Below, piece after piece: positions 1 through 10,500 of a stretch of DNA of 64,000 bases. Each line of letters opens with the position of its first letter. Position 1 is the first letter of the stretch. Source of the DNA: Coccinella septempunctata (taxonomy: Eukaryota; Arthropoda; Insecta; Coleoptera; Coccinellidae); contig NC_058191.1 of NCBI RefSeq assembly GCF_907165205.1, positions 18,664,501 through 18,728,500 on the forward strand. Direction: 5' to 3'. A model generated the notes under the pieces. That model searched no databases and had not been told where the DNA came from. It saw only the letters and a program-made list of their open reading frames with translations. Made by a program: the position numbers and the translations under genes.

Positions 1-199
1 TTTCGTATATTGATCGACATCGTTAGTTCTTTCTCTGCGCGGTAAATCTTCGGAAGCGATTTAACGTATGACTGAGCTAGTTTCATGCCCGTTTCAATAT
101 ACCATAATATACTAGGTACTTTTCATTCTGAATTGAATGGTGTGTCCAACTCATTTTCCGACAAAAATTTACATCAATGGTTTTTTCCCTGTACCCTTC

Positions 200-372
200 A
201 ACTCATCTAGAATATTCGACACGTATGGTAGTGGATAACTGTCTCCTCTAGTGACCGCATTGACCTTATGGTAGTCGGGGCAGAATCTGTAGCTACTGTC
301 CTTCTTTTTTACCATAATGATAGGTGATGGCCATAGGCTAGAACTCCTCTCGACAATTCCCTGATTCAGCCT
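200..372 (-). pseudogene. Ty3/gypsy reverse transcriptase fragment
   Basis: Read on the minus strand this stretch gives the N-terminal part of a gypsy-type reverse transcriptase: a serine-proline block (SSSLWPSPIIMVKKKD), then RFCPDYHKVNAV and YPLP, which match the family pattern of polymerase motifs before the catalytic YxDD. The similarity stops near position 200, before the YxDD box, and the remaining 200 bases to the window edge give no recognisable continuation. At the other side it is cut off by the tail of the next element. It is a short dead relic. The family assignment is firm; the exact clade cannot be given. Confidence 0.7.
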
Positions 373-2795
373 AATAATAATAATACTTTATTGATCTTTT
401 GAGCCAAATCAATGTATAGGATAGGTCATATAGGAAGAAAGAAAAAATACATTCGCTTATGACTATGACATCATTGAGGTAATCATTTACACTATAATAA
501 CATCCATTTAACATTAACTTCTTAACTTCTTTTTTAATTTGCTGGAATCAATAGATCGAATATAGTAGGGCAGATGGGTATAAAGTTTGATGCATTGATA
601 GAAAGAAGACTTCTCAAACGTAGTTGTTCTATGGTTAGGCACAAATAATGTTCTCCCACATCTGGTGCCATAGTTATGAAAACTAGACAACTGGTACAAT
701 ACTTTCCTCATTTTCTTTCACATGTAAGAGACAGTTGGAAATGAAAATAAATGATTAAGTTAATCTATTGTTTTTTTATAAATATATGGGTCTACAGGAC
801 GAACGTGGAGGTATATTGAATATCATAACTAAAATATACTTCATTCAAAATTATTTTAGCAGTCGGTTGGCCATGAAATAATTTTCTCAAGTTTTTGTAA
901 CTAGAACGAAGTTAGGTTGGCACTCATGAAATGTCTTTAATGTCATAACGCCGTTGCCACAACTAATATCAATTTTTATTACGAAAATGCCGAAAGTGAT
1001 TGAAAAAAGAGACAGGGTTTCAGGAAGTGCTACTAAGAATTCAGTTCCGCTCATTCAAATAGTTATACCCTGATATTCTAAAATCCACAATACGTCAGAC
1101 GGTAGCGAACATATTCAATGTAAGAGAATTTATATAATGTTTCATCTGAATCTAAACGACATATATTTCAGCTGGATATTTCCACAATCAGAAAGATTGT
1201 GAATGAAGAGGATGACAAAGAATTTCCTTCTATTGGGAGACCCAAAAAATTGGTGGCATTTGAGAATTTTATGTTTGAGTGAATTAATGCGAAAAGTTTA
1301 CTACAGGATTTTCGATAAATGTCATCGGAGAATAAGTTCCCTAAAATGGATTTTTCTATTTTTCATTTGACTTGTCCTATACAATGTAAATGTCTTAAGG
1401 TACTAATAAATACCTATAATTATTATTATTACATCAATGTATTAAGATGAATAGCCACAAATACGCGCAAGTTGCCCTGTTACTTGTTTATTCATGTGAA
1501 ATTTTTGTTCAAAGGTGGAGTTCATCTCAACTTGAAACTTCCTTCGATTCCTTCTACTTATATTGATGCAAGATGATTTTTGTTGAAGAATTTAACATTC
1601 TTGTAATTATCTGTTAATTCCTTTGGGAGATACCCATTCCCAACCACTGCATCATATGCATTTCATCTTCGAGTTAATATTTTTGAAATCTACAAATGAT
1701 TTAAGCCAAAGAAGATAACGAACATTAACTCTCCTCAAGCTAGTGCATATTATGATATTATACTGATCTCTTGTATTTTCCATGCAAATAACTGGATTTG
1801 CATTGCCTTCAATCAGTTTGTATAAACTTCAATTATGTTCGTCACATATTTTCCGAAGAGATTCGACATTGTGATAAAATACGTAATAACAGAAACTTTT
1901 ACGTAGAACGGGCAACATAGCGTTGATTTGAAACCCAAAAATGTTTTGACAAGCTTCATAACCCCACATTTTCGTACTATACAGAGTGAAATGTGTCAAA
2001 TTTCCATGGCCAACCGACTGCTAAAATAAAAGTGAATGAAGTATACGTTTCTGTATTATGGAAGCTCTTCCAACATCCGGACAGTTTCCCCATTGTAGAA
2101 TATTGTACGATAAGTGGCTATAAACCAAGCTCTAATAGATATTTATGGGTGATTCAAAGGAGTTTATCACCCTATTTATAGCATAGTAAGAACTGTTTGT
2201 GCATGCGGAATCAATATGCAAACCCCATTTTAAATTATTGTCAAGGTGAATTCCAAGAAATTCAGGACCATTTTTAGATAAGATAACACTATTCAAATGA
2301 TTAAGCATCAGCACACAATCACAAGGACCAATTGTGCAGTGAATACATTGGGTTTTATTTATGTTTATCATTATGTTATTTTTATGACACCAGGTCATAA
2401 AACTTTCTAATAGCATCTGACATAGGGACTGAAGTTCATCGAATGTTCTGGCCGAAACTTCTACCGAAACATCATCAGCAAAGAGACTCATTATTAGAAT
2501 TTCCTTATCGGCGAAGGAAAGCCTCTACATGTAAGCAGATTTTGATACATCATTCTCAAATTAACTGGGAGATCATTGATGAAAAGGAGAAATAGAAAAG
2601 CCCCAAGGACCTATCCTTGTGGTACTCCAAGACTCAGATCAAGTTCGCCAGATAGAGATCTTCCAACTTTCACAAAACTAGATCTACCTTCGAGATAGCT
2701 CTGGAGCTAATCCAAAAATACACCTCGAAAATCCAAGTTGTAACACTTGCCTATTATAAATAGAAAAGGAAGACTATCGAATGCTCGCTGTTTTC
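373..2795 (-). mobile_element. non-LTR retrotransposon relic (RT to 3' tail), split
   Basis: Minus-strand piece of a LINE. It starts in the reverse transcriptase (RAFDSL near 2790), passes GVPQG (with a stop directly after) and FADD near 2485, and ends with the C-terminal block containing YGTR and SSFYQ (514-711). The 3' end is a short (TTA)n tail at about 373-384 with an AATAAA-like signal just upstream, which is why the element is thought to end there. Several stops and at least one frameshift disable it. The coding region is split by the inverted-repeat transposon at 837-2043. The 5' part is missing, cut off by the Jockey 5' end at about 2796. It is probably Jockey-like, but the clade is uncertain. 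Confidence 0.7.
837..2043. mobile_element. TA-flanked DNA transposon with 39-bp terminal inverted repeats
   Basis: The ends 837-875 and 2005-2043 are inverted repeats that begin TACTTCATTCA and share a core AGCAGTCGGTTGGCCATG. Each is bordered by TA (835-836 and 2044-2045), the usual Tc1/mariner target duplication. Removing the element and one TA joins the two halves of the surrounding RT relic in one frame (around IIQK and PPRSSCRP), which proves the boundaries. Inside, a plus-strand stretch near 1165-1260 (ISTIRKIVNEEDD, GRPKK) looks like the helix-turn-helix start of an insect Tc1-like transposase, but it is short and then stops. This is probably a decayed, deletion-type copy that cannot move alone. 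Confidence 0.75.
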
Positions 2796-4190
2796 GAGTC
2801 AGACGTCGACCACTTCAGACGCATTTCAGAGTGCTATAAAAGTGAAAGTGGAAGAAAAAGTCGAAGTGAAAGTGTACACTAGCGAAGCTACGGAATTTTT
2901 GATTCCGTTTATGAAACTTCCGAAGGTTTTTGTAAGTTCTATAAGTGTATGTGTTATAGAGCGGAAATTCGCTCAAATTCAGTATATTCAGTGTCTTGAG
3001 TCCAGATTATTAATATCGTTGGTTCCACAGATATCACTGGTGAGTCGATTAATTTTTCTGATATTATAGAAAATATATAACTTAGCCACATAGCTTTATA
3101 GTAATATTTTAGTGAGGATTTCAAATATCTCATTATTATTCAGAAATACCGCATACAGTTTAATGCAGACAAAAAGACATGTCGGAGGTCTCAGACAATG
3201 AGAGCTCCTACATGGAAGCTACGGACACCGAAGACTTCAGCGATGCAGAGGAGCTTGTAAGGCTCAAAGAAGAGAATGGGCAGTTGAAGCTCAAATAAAT
3301 AAACTAACTGAACCGTGGCTCAGTTGGTCGGGGAGATACGCCTCTTGAGAGAGGAAGTTAATAAAAACAAAGCCCCTCAATTCCCTAGTTTTGCTGAAAT
3401 TGCAAAACAGATTGCGGTACAGAAATCCCCCACATTTGCAGAAATTGCAAAGCCTGTAGCGGTCCCCAAAAATACATCCAAACAGGAAGTAGCTCCAGAA
3501 CCAGAAATGAAGAAAAATTTTGCAACTCAAGTTTCCAAAACCCAGAACTCGCAGCAAACAAAACGCGCGAAAGTTCATCTTCAGACGAAGAGACCGCAAA
3601 AAAAGCTACGGAGTTGCCTAAAAAAGATAAAATTCCACCCATCACGACGATGGGTACAGCCGATTGGGTAGAGATCTCAAAAGCTCTCTACATGAAGAAA
3701 TTCAGCTACAACAGAGCAACCGTCGTAAAAGACGGAATTAGGATCGTAGCCTCGACTGTGGACGACTACAGGAACATTACGAAATATTTTGACCAGATTG
3801 GTAAGGAGTACTTCACCTACCAGATGGAGGAAGAGGAAAAGATCTACGCAGTCATAAGGCATCTCCCAATAGATGCTGACCTAGATATAATCGAAAATGA
3901 TCTAAAAGTCCAGGGAATCCATGACGCCGAGGTGTTCAGAATGACATCCAATAAAACCAAAAAGTTTATACCCTTATACCTGGTCAAAACTCAGAGAAAG
4001 GAGATTTTCGAAATAAGACGCCTCTACAATCTCTGCATTTTATTGGAATAAAAAAAAAGGGCAGAAAATCCAAGCCAATGCTTCAGATGCCAGAGGTACG
4101 GACATACCCAAAACAAGTGCTCTTTTCCATACAGATGCCTTGAATGTTTGGGCAATCATTGCACAAAAGATTGCGAACTTACCAGTTATA
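2796..4190 (+). mobile_element. Jockey non-LTR element, 5' portion
   Basis: A 5' leader (about 2796-3178) followed by a Jockey-type ORF1. The leader start is taken from where the previous minus-strand RT relic ends. The copy stops abruptly around 4190, where the BEL/Pao sequence begins on the opposite strand, so ORF2 and the 3' end are missing. Its ORF1 belongs to the same subfamily as the Jockey copy at 31146-34300: PRE_C2HC region and zinc knuckles align block for block. Confidence 0.7.
3179..4175 (+). pseudogene. Jockey ORF1 (gag-like RNA-binding protein), frameshifted
   Basis: The ATG at 3179 opens an acidic N-terminus (MSEVSDNESSYMEATD) ending at an early stop near 3297. The frame then continues from about 3315 with two near repeats built on FAEIAK, shifts at about 3614, and carries the PRE_C2HC-type block (YAVIRHLPIDAD, FRMTSNKTKK, RRLYNL) to 4051. 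After another shift near an A-rich run come two zinc knuckles, CFRCQRYGHTQNKC and CLECLGNHCTKDC (about 4080-4175). ORF1 proteins of this type bind element RNA and act as chaperones. At least three frame breaks make this copy nonfunctional, and it ends just after the second knuckle. Confidence 0.75.
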
Positions 4191-4239
4191 CGTATAAATA
4201 TTTTTCAGTATTCCACAAAACAGTCTACATGTTGGGGTG

Positions 4240-4637
4240 GATTCCTTCATAATTGTTAACGATAAACATTGTGGATTAAATAAATAAAATTCATGCCCTA
4301 TTCCAAACAACTATTCAAAGAAGAACTGTGTTTCTCATGCGCAAAATCATCAAAAACTGGTCGAACTGGAGTAGTACTATTCATCTTCAATACTGGCCTG
4401 TGAGGTAAATAATGACCACTAATACCAGTCTCCGCGTGAAAATCCTTTTCAATGCAATGATACCTTCAGACAACCAATCTTTGAACACATCTTCATACTT
4501 TGTGTAATACCCATCTTTCATCAGCTTACTAATTGTAAAATTTAGTCTACGAACAGCCAATTTGTAATTTGATGGAAGCGGTGGATGTTCTTTGATCAGA
4601 TGAACAACATATCTACCATCAGATTCAACTGCAACAG
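4240..4637 (-). pseudogene. BEL/Pao pol: start of reverse transcriptase
   Basis: Minus-strand translation gives the region joining protease to RT: HFKETV, SDGRYVVHL, HPPLPSNYKLA, then HYLPHRPVLKMN and TPVRPVFD. These match the conserved BEL/Pao entry into the polymerase fingers. There is one frame shift in the middle (near the end of the DWLSEGI block). It reaches the block equivalent to SLNDCLEKG and then has several stops. The catalytic aspartates would lie further on and are absent. Confidence 0.75.
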
Positions 4638-4649
4638 TTTCTTTAAAAT

Positions 4650-5150
4650 TAAAATAATTTTCGCAGGAATTTGGACAAATTTTTATTCGTTATCCTTTTA
4701 GTACATCGCCAACGTTTCGAATCGGTTGTGATTCTTTCTCAAGGCTGGAATGTCAAAATAAAACTAGAAACAGATAAAAACGACCTAGAGACGATCTACC
4801 ACTCACCTCGTATTTCATCGGATTGAATATCGTCAATTTTATTAAAATAATTGTATAAGTATCTCGAATTAAATTTCATTCAATCTTCAAGTGGTTCATG
4901 TGTTGTTAACACGACATGGGTAAACAGAATCGTCTCACGGTACGTTCCACAAATCGCAATGAGTGACATGGAGATGACATTCAACTCTCCCATAAAACAT
5001 TATATATGTTCGTTAAAATATCACATCTCGGGTAAAAAACAATAAGGTAAAAACAACAATGGTAATATACAACTTAAAAACTAAATCAAAACATTTTGTT
5101 CTGTTTAATCTGTTTAATGTTTATAATATGGACGTAACCAATAATCGAAA
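4650..5150 (-). mobile_element. Penelope-like element fragment (501 bp) with 12-bp target duplication
   Basis: This block interrupts the BEL/Pao pol frame and is flanked by a perfect direct repeat TTTCTTTAAAAT (4638-4649 and 5151-5162). On the minus strand it has GAATC, a short loop, GATTC, then GAAACGTTGGC (about 4745-4695). That is a stem followed by GAAAC, resembling the conserved structured segment near the ends of many Penelope-like elements. No coding potential was recognised. The insertion boundary is well supported; the Penelope assignment rests only on this motif and on the duplication length, so it is moderate to low. Confidence 0.5.
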
Positions 5151-5162
5151 TTTCTTTAAAAT

Positions 5163-5790
5163 GCTTGCTCCATCTATTCTCTAGATTTTGATTCAACTGG
5201 ATCCCTAATATCTAAAATATCCAAATCCCATAAATCCTTGGATTTCGAATCATCTACAAGCATTGAAGTACTATACATAACATTACCAGTTGAAGTTTGA
5301 TCGAAATTTGAAACATTATTTTTTCCCATCAGAGTCCAACCCAAAAACGTTTCAACTGCTGTAATTCCTGAAGGTAACTGAATAATCTTACCTGTCAATA
5401 ATTTTCCAGCAACATCTGCCCCTATTAAAATTTCTACTTTGAATGTCTCATCGTCCCTTATGATCACATCATTATTCAATATATCTACTAGAGAACTTTG
5501 ACAAACGGAACCGATTCTACCACAAATTCTCTCCTGGTCTAAAGTAAGGAAATTGCAAAAGTATTTTCTATCCAAATCGCACAAAAATATTTGATATGAA
5601 TTATGACTGCTTTCACCTGTATTCAAACCCCCAAATAAACAGTGAATAATTGTTTCCTCACTCTGAACTGGTAATCCTAATTTTTTCGCTGTACGTTTCA
5701 AGACATAAGATCTTTGAGAACCTGTATGAATTAAAACTCTGCCTCCGCGTTCAAACCCATTACTTCCTCTGAGAATAACTACGAGTGTTT
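5163..5790 (-). pseudogene. BEL/Pao aspartic protease region, catalytic Asp changed to His
   Basis: Minus-strand reading gives RGGRVLIHTGSQRSYVLK, then ILIGADVAGKLLTG and SGITAVETFLGWTLMGK. These are the hallmark blocks of BEL/Pao retropepsin, which cleaves the Gag-Pol polyprotein during particle maturation. The active-site triplet should be D-T/S-G. Here it is H-T-G, with a CAT codon at 5726-5728, so the nucleophile-activating aspartate is lost by what looks like a single G-to-C change. The main open part is 5174-5701, and the active-site segment lies just upstream of it in the same frame. It stops near 5179 before the Penelope-like insert. Confidence 0.8.
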
Positions 5791-6625
5791 GTAAAAAACT
5801 GTCGTTGTTCGAGTGAGACTAGTCAATGAATTTTCTTTACAAGCACTAGACTCGTTCGTTGGAAGTTTTGAATTAACGTCTGTCATCGGACAGATCACCA
5901 AGTAATGTCTTTTTCGACATTTTTTACCTCTCATGTGAACTTTACATTTCTTGGCGGTATGACCACGTCTGAGACATATGAAACAGTATCCCTTTTTTTA
6001 AAATGAGTTGTTTTTTATCAGAAAAAGAAATACCTTGTGAATTCGAATATTCAAAACTTTTATGCTCTGAACGTCCGCAAAAAATACAAGAAACAACTTC
6101 GTTATTTGTGGTCACAAGTTCAGAAGCTGTACATGGAGTTGCTTTGTTGTTTTCCGTCGTCATCATCTTCTTCTGTTCCTTCGCCCTGGCAGTTCCTACT
6201 CCTGACTTCGCCATTGAAACTTTCTCTTCGTTCCTTATGAAATTCATAAGTTTCTTCAATTGTTCACTTTGTCTTGAGATTTCGCTGCCGCTGTATCTGC
6301 CGAATACGAACGCTGCCATATCCGCAAGAGCTCCTCAGGAAGACAGAAATGTACCAATGGAAATAACATGGCAGAATATTTATCTGATGTGATTCAAGAG
6401 CTCTAAACTGACATTTCAACTTGTCATATAACATTGACAGGGACTTTGTGTTTGATGTAAGTAATCCTATCAAATCTCTTATATACAATTCAATGAGGAG
6501 TTCTTCTCTTCCGAACCGGGACTTCAGAGCCTCAATTGCCTTAGGATAATTCTCAAAGGTGGGTGGAAAACTCTCCACGACAGTTCTTGCTCTTGACCTA
6601 GCTATTGTCGATAGAATTAGGTACT
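5791..6625 (-). pseudogene. BEL/Pao gag, C-terminal part with zinc knuckles
   Basis: The minus strand from 6625 continues the gag capsid-like region (SFPPTFENYPKAIEALKSRF) begun at 11226-11468. It then reaches a first Cys/His motif (CIFCGRSEHKS) and a second one, CFICLRRGHTAKKC (about 5975-5935). At least two frameshifts are needed to read through. BEL/Pao Gag binds genomic RNA through these knuckles. The other half of the same gene lies beyond the gypsy insertion, and the two join in frame at the GTACT target site. Confidence 0.75.
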
Positions 6626-6771
6626 TGTTGGGAACGAGTGAAAATCCGAGTTACCTATTGATAGTTGTCAATTAATAATTTCATATTGTATTCTTGAATC
6701 ATTTTGAAATATATTATCAGCTTCAATAAGATAGTTTCCATACCTGAATATATGAACAAGGCATCATAAAA
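6626..6771 (+). repeat. left LTR of the gypsy element
   Basis: It begins TGTTGGGAACGAG and ends GCATCATAAAA, and is identical in all 146 bases to 11080-11225. The left boundary is set by the GTACT duplication. The end lacks the usual CA, but the perfect target duplication supports this boundary. It would drive transcription of the element; no clear TATA box was identified. Confidence 0.92.
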
Positions 6772-6772
6772 G

Positions 6773-6785
6773 TGGCGACGAGGAT
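6773..6785 (+). other. primer-binding site, tRNA-Ser type
   Basis: TGGCGACGAGGAT directly follows the left LTR with one base between. It is complementary to the 3' end of an insect tRNA-Ser(GCT) including CCA, as recalled from the Drosophila gene. The same 13 bases follow the LTR of the second gypsy element at 14192-14204. Confidence 0.8.
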
Positions 6786-6801
6786 ACTGTGAATAATTAT
6801 C

Positions 6802-7568
6802 ATGTCGGAGCAATTCCAAAAAACAATAACAGAATTCATCAAAGCCCAACAAGTACAGGCGCAGCTACAGCAGGATCAATTGATGAAGAATCAACAAGAA
6901 TTTCTTTTACTCTTTCTCAGAGTTTCAAGTCAAGTGAAGTTTCACCAAAGTCTGCAGAAGTAAGTGAAGAATTTCGTATGGAAACTCTAGGCAATGGAAT
7001 CACTGAATTCCACTATGATCCAGAAAACAACATTACTTTCGATGCATGGTACCGACGTTATGAGAGTTTGTTCATCGAGGATGCACAAAAACTCTCAGAT
7101 CCAGCTAAAGTGAGACTTTTACTCAGGAAATTGGACACACAAGTTCATCAACAATTCATCAATCTTATTTTGCCAAAAGAGCCTAAAGAAATCGATTTCA
7201 AAGATACAGTAGCTAAACTCAAAGAAATGTTCGGAAAGAAAACTTCAATTTTTAACACTCGTTATCAGTGTATGAAACTTACTAAAAATGGTGCGGAAGA
7301 TTTCGTTGCATATGCTGCAAAAGTGAATAAGTTTTGTGAAGACTTTGACATCAGGAAAATAACAGCTGATCAATTCAAATGTCTTATTTTCGTGTGTGGG
7401 CTTGAGTCTGTTGACGATTCAGATGTGAGATCACGACTATTATCGAAAATTGATGGGAAAAACTCAGAATCTCTCAACCTTGAAGATTTAATTTCTGAAT
7501 GTCAGCGTATAATCAATTTGAAGAAAGATACCGCAATGGTAGAAAACATGCTAACACATCAATGGTAA
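6802..7568 (+). pseudogene. gag of the gypsy element, with one or two single-base shifts
   Basis: The likely start is the ATG at 6802 (MSEQFQKTITEFIKAQQ), 16 bases after the primer site, the usual place and sequence style for Mag-type gag. That frame stops at 6961-6963. The capsid-like region continues in another frame (FHYDPENNITFDAWYRRYE, then FVAYAAKVNKFCEDF and ISECQRIINL) up to 7568, overlapping pol from 7499. Each change of frame is what one missing base would produce. Since the LTRs are identical, these may be assembly errors in short homopolymers rather than old mutations. One of them could also be a natural -1 shift into pol. Confidence 0.75.
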
Positions 7569-10500
7569 ACGTAATTTCAAAAAAGAACTATTGGTCATCA
7601 AAGAAATCGTATGATGACAATAAGGAAGATAAAGTAGAATCGAATATTTCTTCAAGCAGAGATAGACCAAAATCAGCATGTTGGTATTGTGGTCAGATGC
7701 ATTTTGCCAAGGATTGTACCTACCGGAATCACAAATGTAAAAACTGCAACAAAGTTGGTCACAAGGAAGGGTTTTGTGGCAAGAATAAGAGGAGGAACTA
7801 CAAGCAGAACGGCAATTACAGAAGCAACATAATATCTCAGGTGAATTCACTAACAGGACGCAAATATCTGCAATTAATGATCAATGGCGTAACGGTCAAT
7901 CTGCAAATCGATACTGCCTCAGATATCACCATAATATCGGAGGAAACGTGGACCAAACTAGGAAAGCCTCAATGTTGCCCAACGAAAAATTTAGTCAAAA
8001 ATGCAAGCGGTCAACAACTTCCTCTCATTTCAGAATTCAAATGCAACATAGCCTTTAACAATCAATCATATTCAGGAAAATGCTATGTTAGTCCAGTGAA
8101 GAACCTCAATTTATTGGGAATCGATTGGATCACGATGTTTGGATTGTGGGACATTCCACTGAATTCTATTTGTAATGTGATGTCTGTGTCAAGAAAAGAT
8201 ATGTTACCCTCAATTCCGAATAGTAGTCCACAAAATGTTCAAGAATTACAGGAGAAATTTCCTGATATATTTGATGATAGACTTGGTCTTTGCAAAAAAA
8301 TGAAGGTGGAATTGCATGTGTCGCGAGAAACTAAACCAGTTTTTCGTCCAAAACGACCAGTGGCTTACGCTGCACAGGCACAAATTGAAGATGAACTGAA
8401 TCGACTTCAAGATCTTGGCATAATTTCCCCAGTTGATTATTCTGGATGGGCTGCACCTATTGTAGTAAAGAAAAAGGCAAATGGGAGTCTACGTATCTGT
8501 GGAGATTATTCGACAGGGTTGAATGATGCTCTTCAACCTCATCAATTCCCTCTTCCCACCTTGGATGATATTTTTTCGAAATTAGCCAATTCAAAAGTAT
8601 TCAGCGTTATTGACTTGTCTGATGCATTTTTACAAGTTGAGGTCCAGGAAAATTCAAAAAAGTACTTCACAATCAATACTCATAAAGGCTTATTTTCTTA
8701 CAATAGGCTTCCATTTGGAATCAAAGTAGCTCCAACATTGTTTCAGCAAATTATCGAAACGATGATATCAGGATTGGAAGGAACAGCAGCATATATTGAT
8801 GACATCATCATTTCTGGAAAGAATATAGAAGACCATCAACGGAATTTGCTGAACGTTTTACAGAGAATTCGTGAATTCGGGTTTCATCTCAAGATTCAAA
8901 AATGTAAGTTTAATCTACCCGAAATCAAATATTCGGGAAATATTATCAATCAACACGGAATAAAGCCCGATCCTTCAAGGATTGAAGCAGTTATCCATAT
9001 GCCCCCACCACACGATATATCTACACTACGTTCTTATCTAGGAGCAATTAATTATTACGCAAAATTTGTTAGGAATATGCACGAACTTCGGAAACCGTTC
9101 GACCAATTGTTGAAGAAAAATGTAAAATGGGAATGGAGTATTGATTGTCAGCAATCTTTCGACAAATTTAAGGAAATTTTACAATCGAATCTCCTATTGA
9201 CTCACTACAACCCAGAACTTCCCATTGTAGTAGCAGCTGATGCCTCTAATAGTGGTATTGGCTCTTGCATATTCCATAAATTACAAGATGGATCTATGAA
9301 AGCAATCTATCATGCTTCTAGATCGCTCACAGACACAGAAAAAAAGTACAGCCAGATAGAAAAAGAGGCTCTTGCACTAGTATTTGCAGCGAAAAAGTTC
9401 CATCGTATGATATATGGTCGCCGTGTGATTTTTCAAATTGATCACAAGCCATTACTTGCAATATTTGGCTCAAAAAAAGGCATTCCTGTGCATATAGCAA
9501 ATCGGTTGCAACGGTATGCTCTTATTCTGGAAGCATACGATTTTGAAATCGAATATGTTAAAACAGAAAATTTTGGACACGCTGATATACTTTCAAGGCT
9601 AATCAACTTCGATGCAGTTCAAGATGAGGAATATATAATTTCTTCAATAAGAATTGAAGCAGAGGTCCTACAGGTTCTGAATATTGCCATTGATGCACTT
9701 CCAGTTACTCACAGGATGATTCAACAAGAAACATCCAAATGCAGGAACCTTCAAACCATAATTGAATACGTACAAAAGGATACTTGGCCAAGAAATGTTG
9801 AATTGAATAAAGAACTCAAATCATTCTACGATAGAAGAGATAACCTTTCAGTCGTTGATGGATGTTTGATGTTCGCAGAACGCGTGGTAGTTCCAGAAAT
9901 TTTCAAGCGTCGTATTCTGCACCGATTACATAAAGGTCATCCAGGACAAGAAAGAATGAAATCCCTTGCAAGGAGTTACGTTTACTGGAGAAATATTGAT
10001 GCAGATATTCAAGATTTCGTCAGAAAATGTTCAAGTTGTGCTGAAGCCTCAAAATCTCCTCCGAGAATTCCATTTTCGCCATGGACTACACCGGAAGGAC
10101 CCTGGCAACGACTTCATATAGATTTTGCAGGACCAATTAAAGGAGATTTCTTTATGATTGTTGTTGATGCTTATTCGAAATGGCCAGAAATAGTGAACAC
10201 GAAAACTACGACAACTGCATTCATTATCAGAACATTAGAAGAAATTTTTGCAAGATTCGGAAATCCCCAAATTCTTGTTTCCGATAATGCAAGTCAATTT
10301 TGCAGTCAAAGTTTTCAAATATTTTGCAAACAAAATGGAATCGATCACATAAGGACAGCACCCTACCACCCGCAATCCAATGGTCAAGTGGAAAGGTTTG
10401 TCGATACTTTCAAACGAGCATTGAGAAAAATTGAAAGGGGTGGACAACCATTGGGACAACAGATTCAGACATTTTTAGCGACTTACCGAACTACTCCAAG

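Noticed and set aside
2842..3069. 75-codon frame before the Jockey ORF1
   Set aside because: It sits in the 5' leader and has low-complexity K/V/E repeats; the real ORF1 start at 3179 is far better supported.
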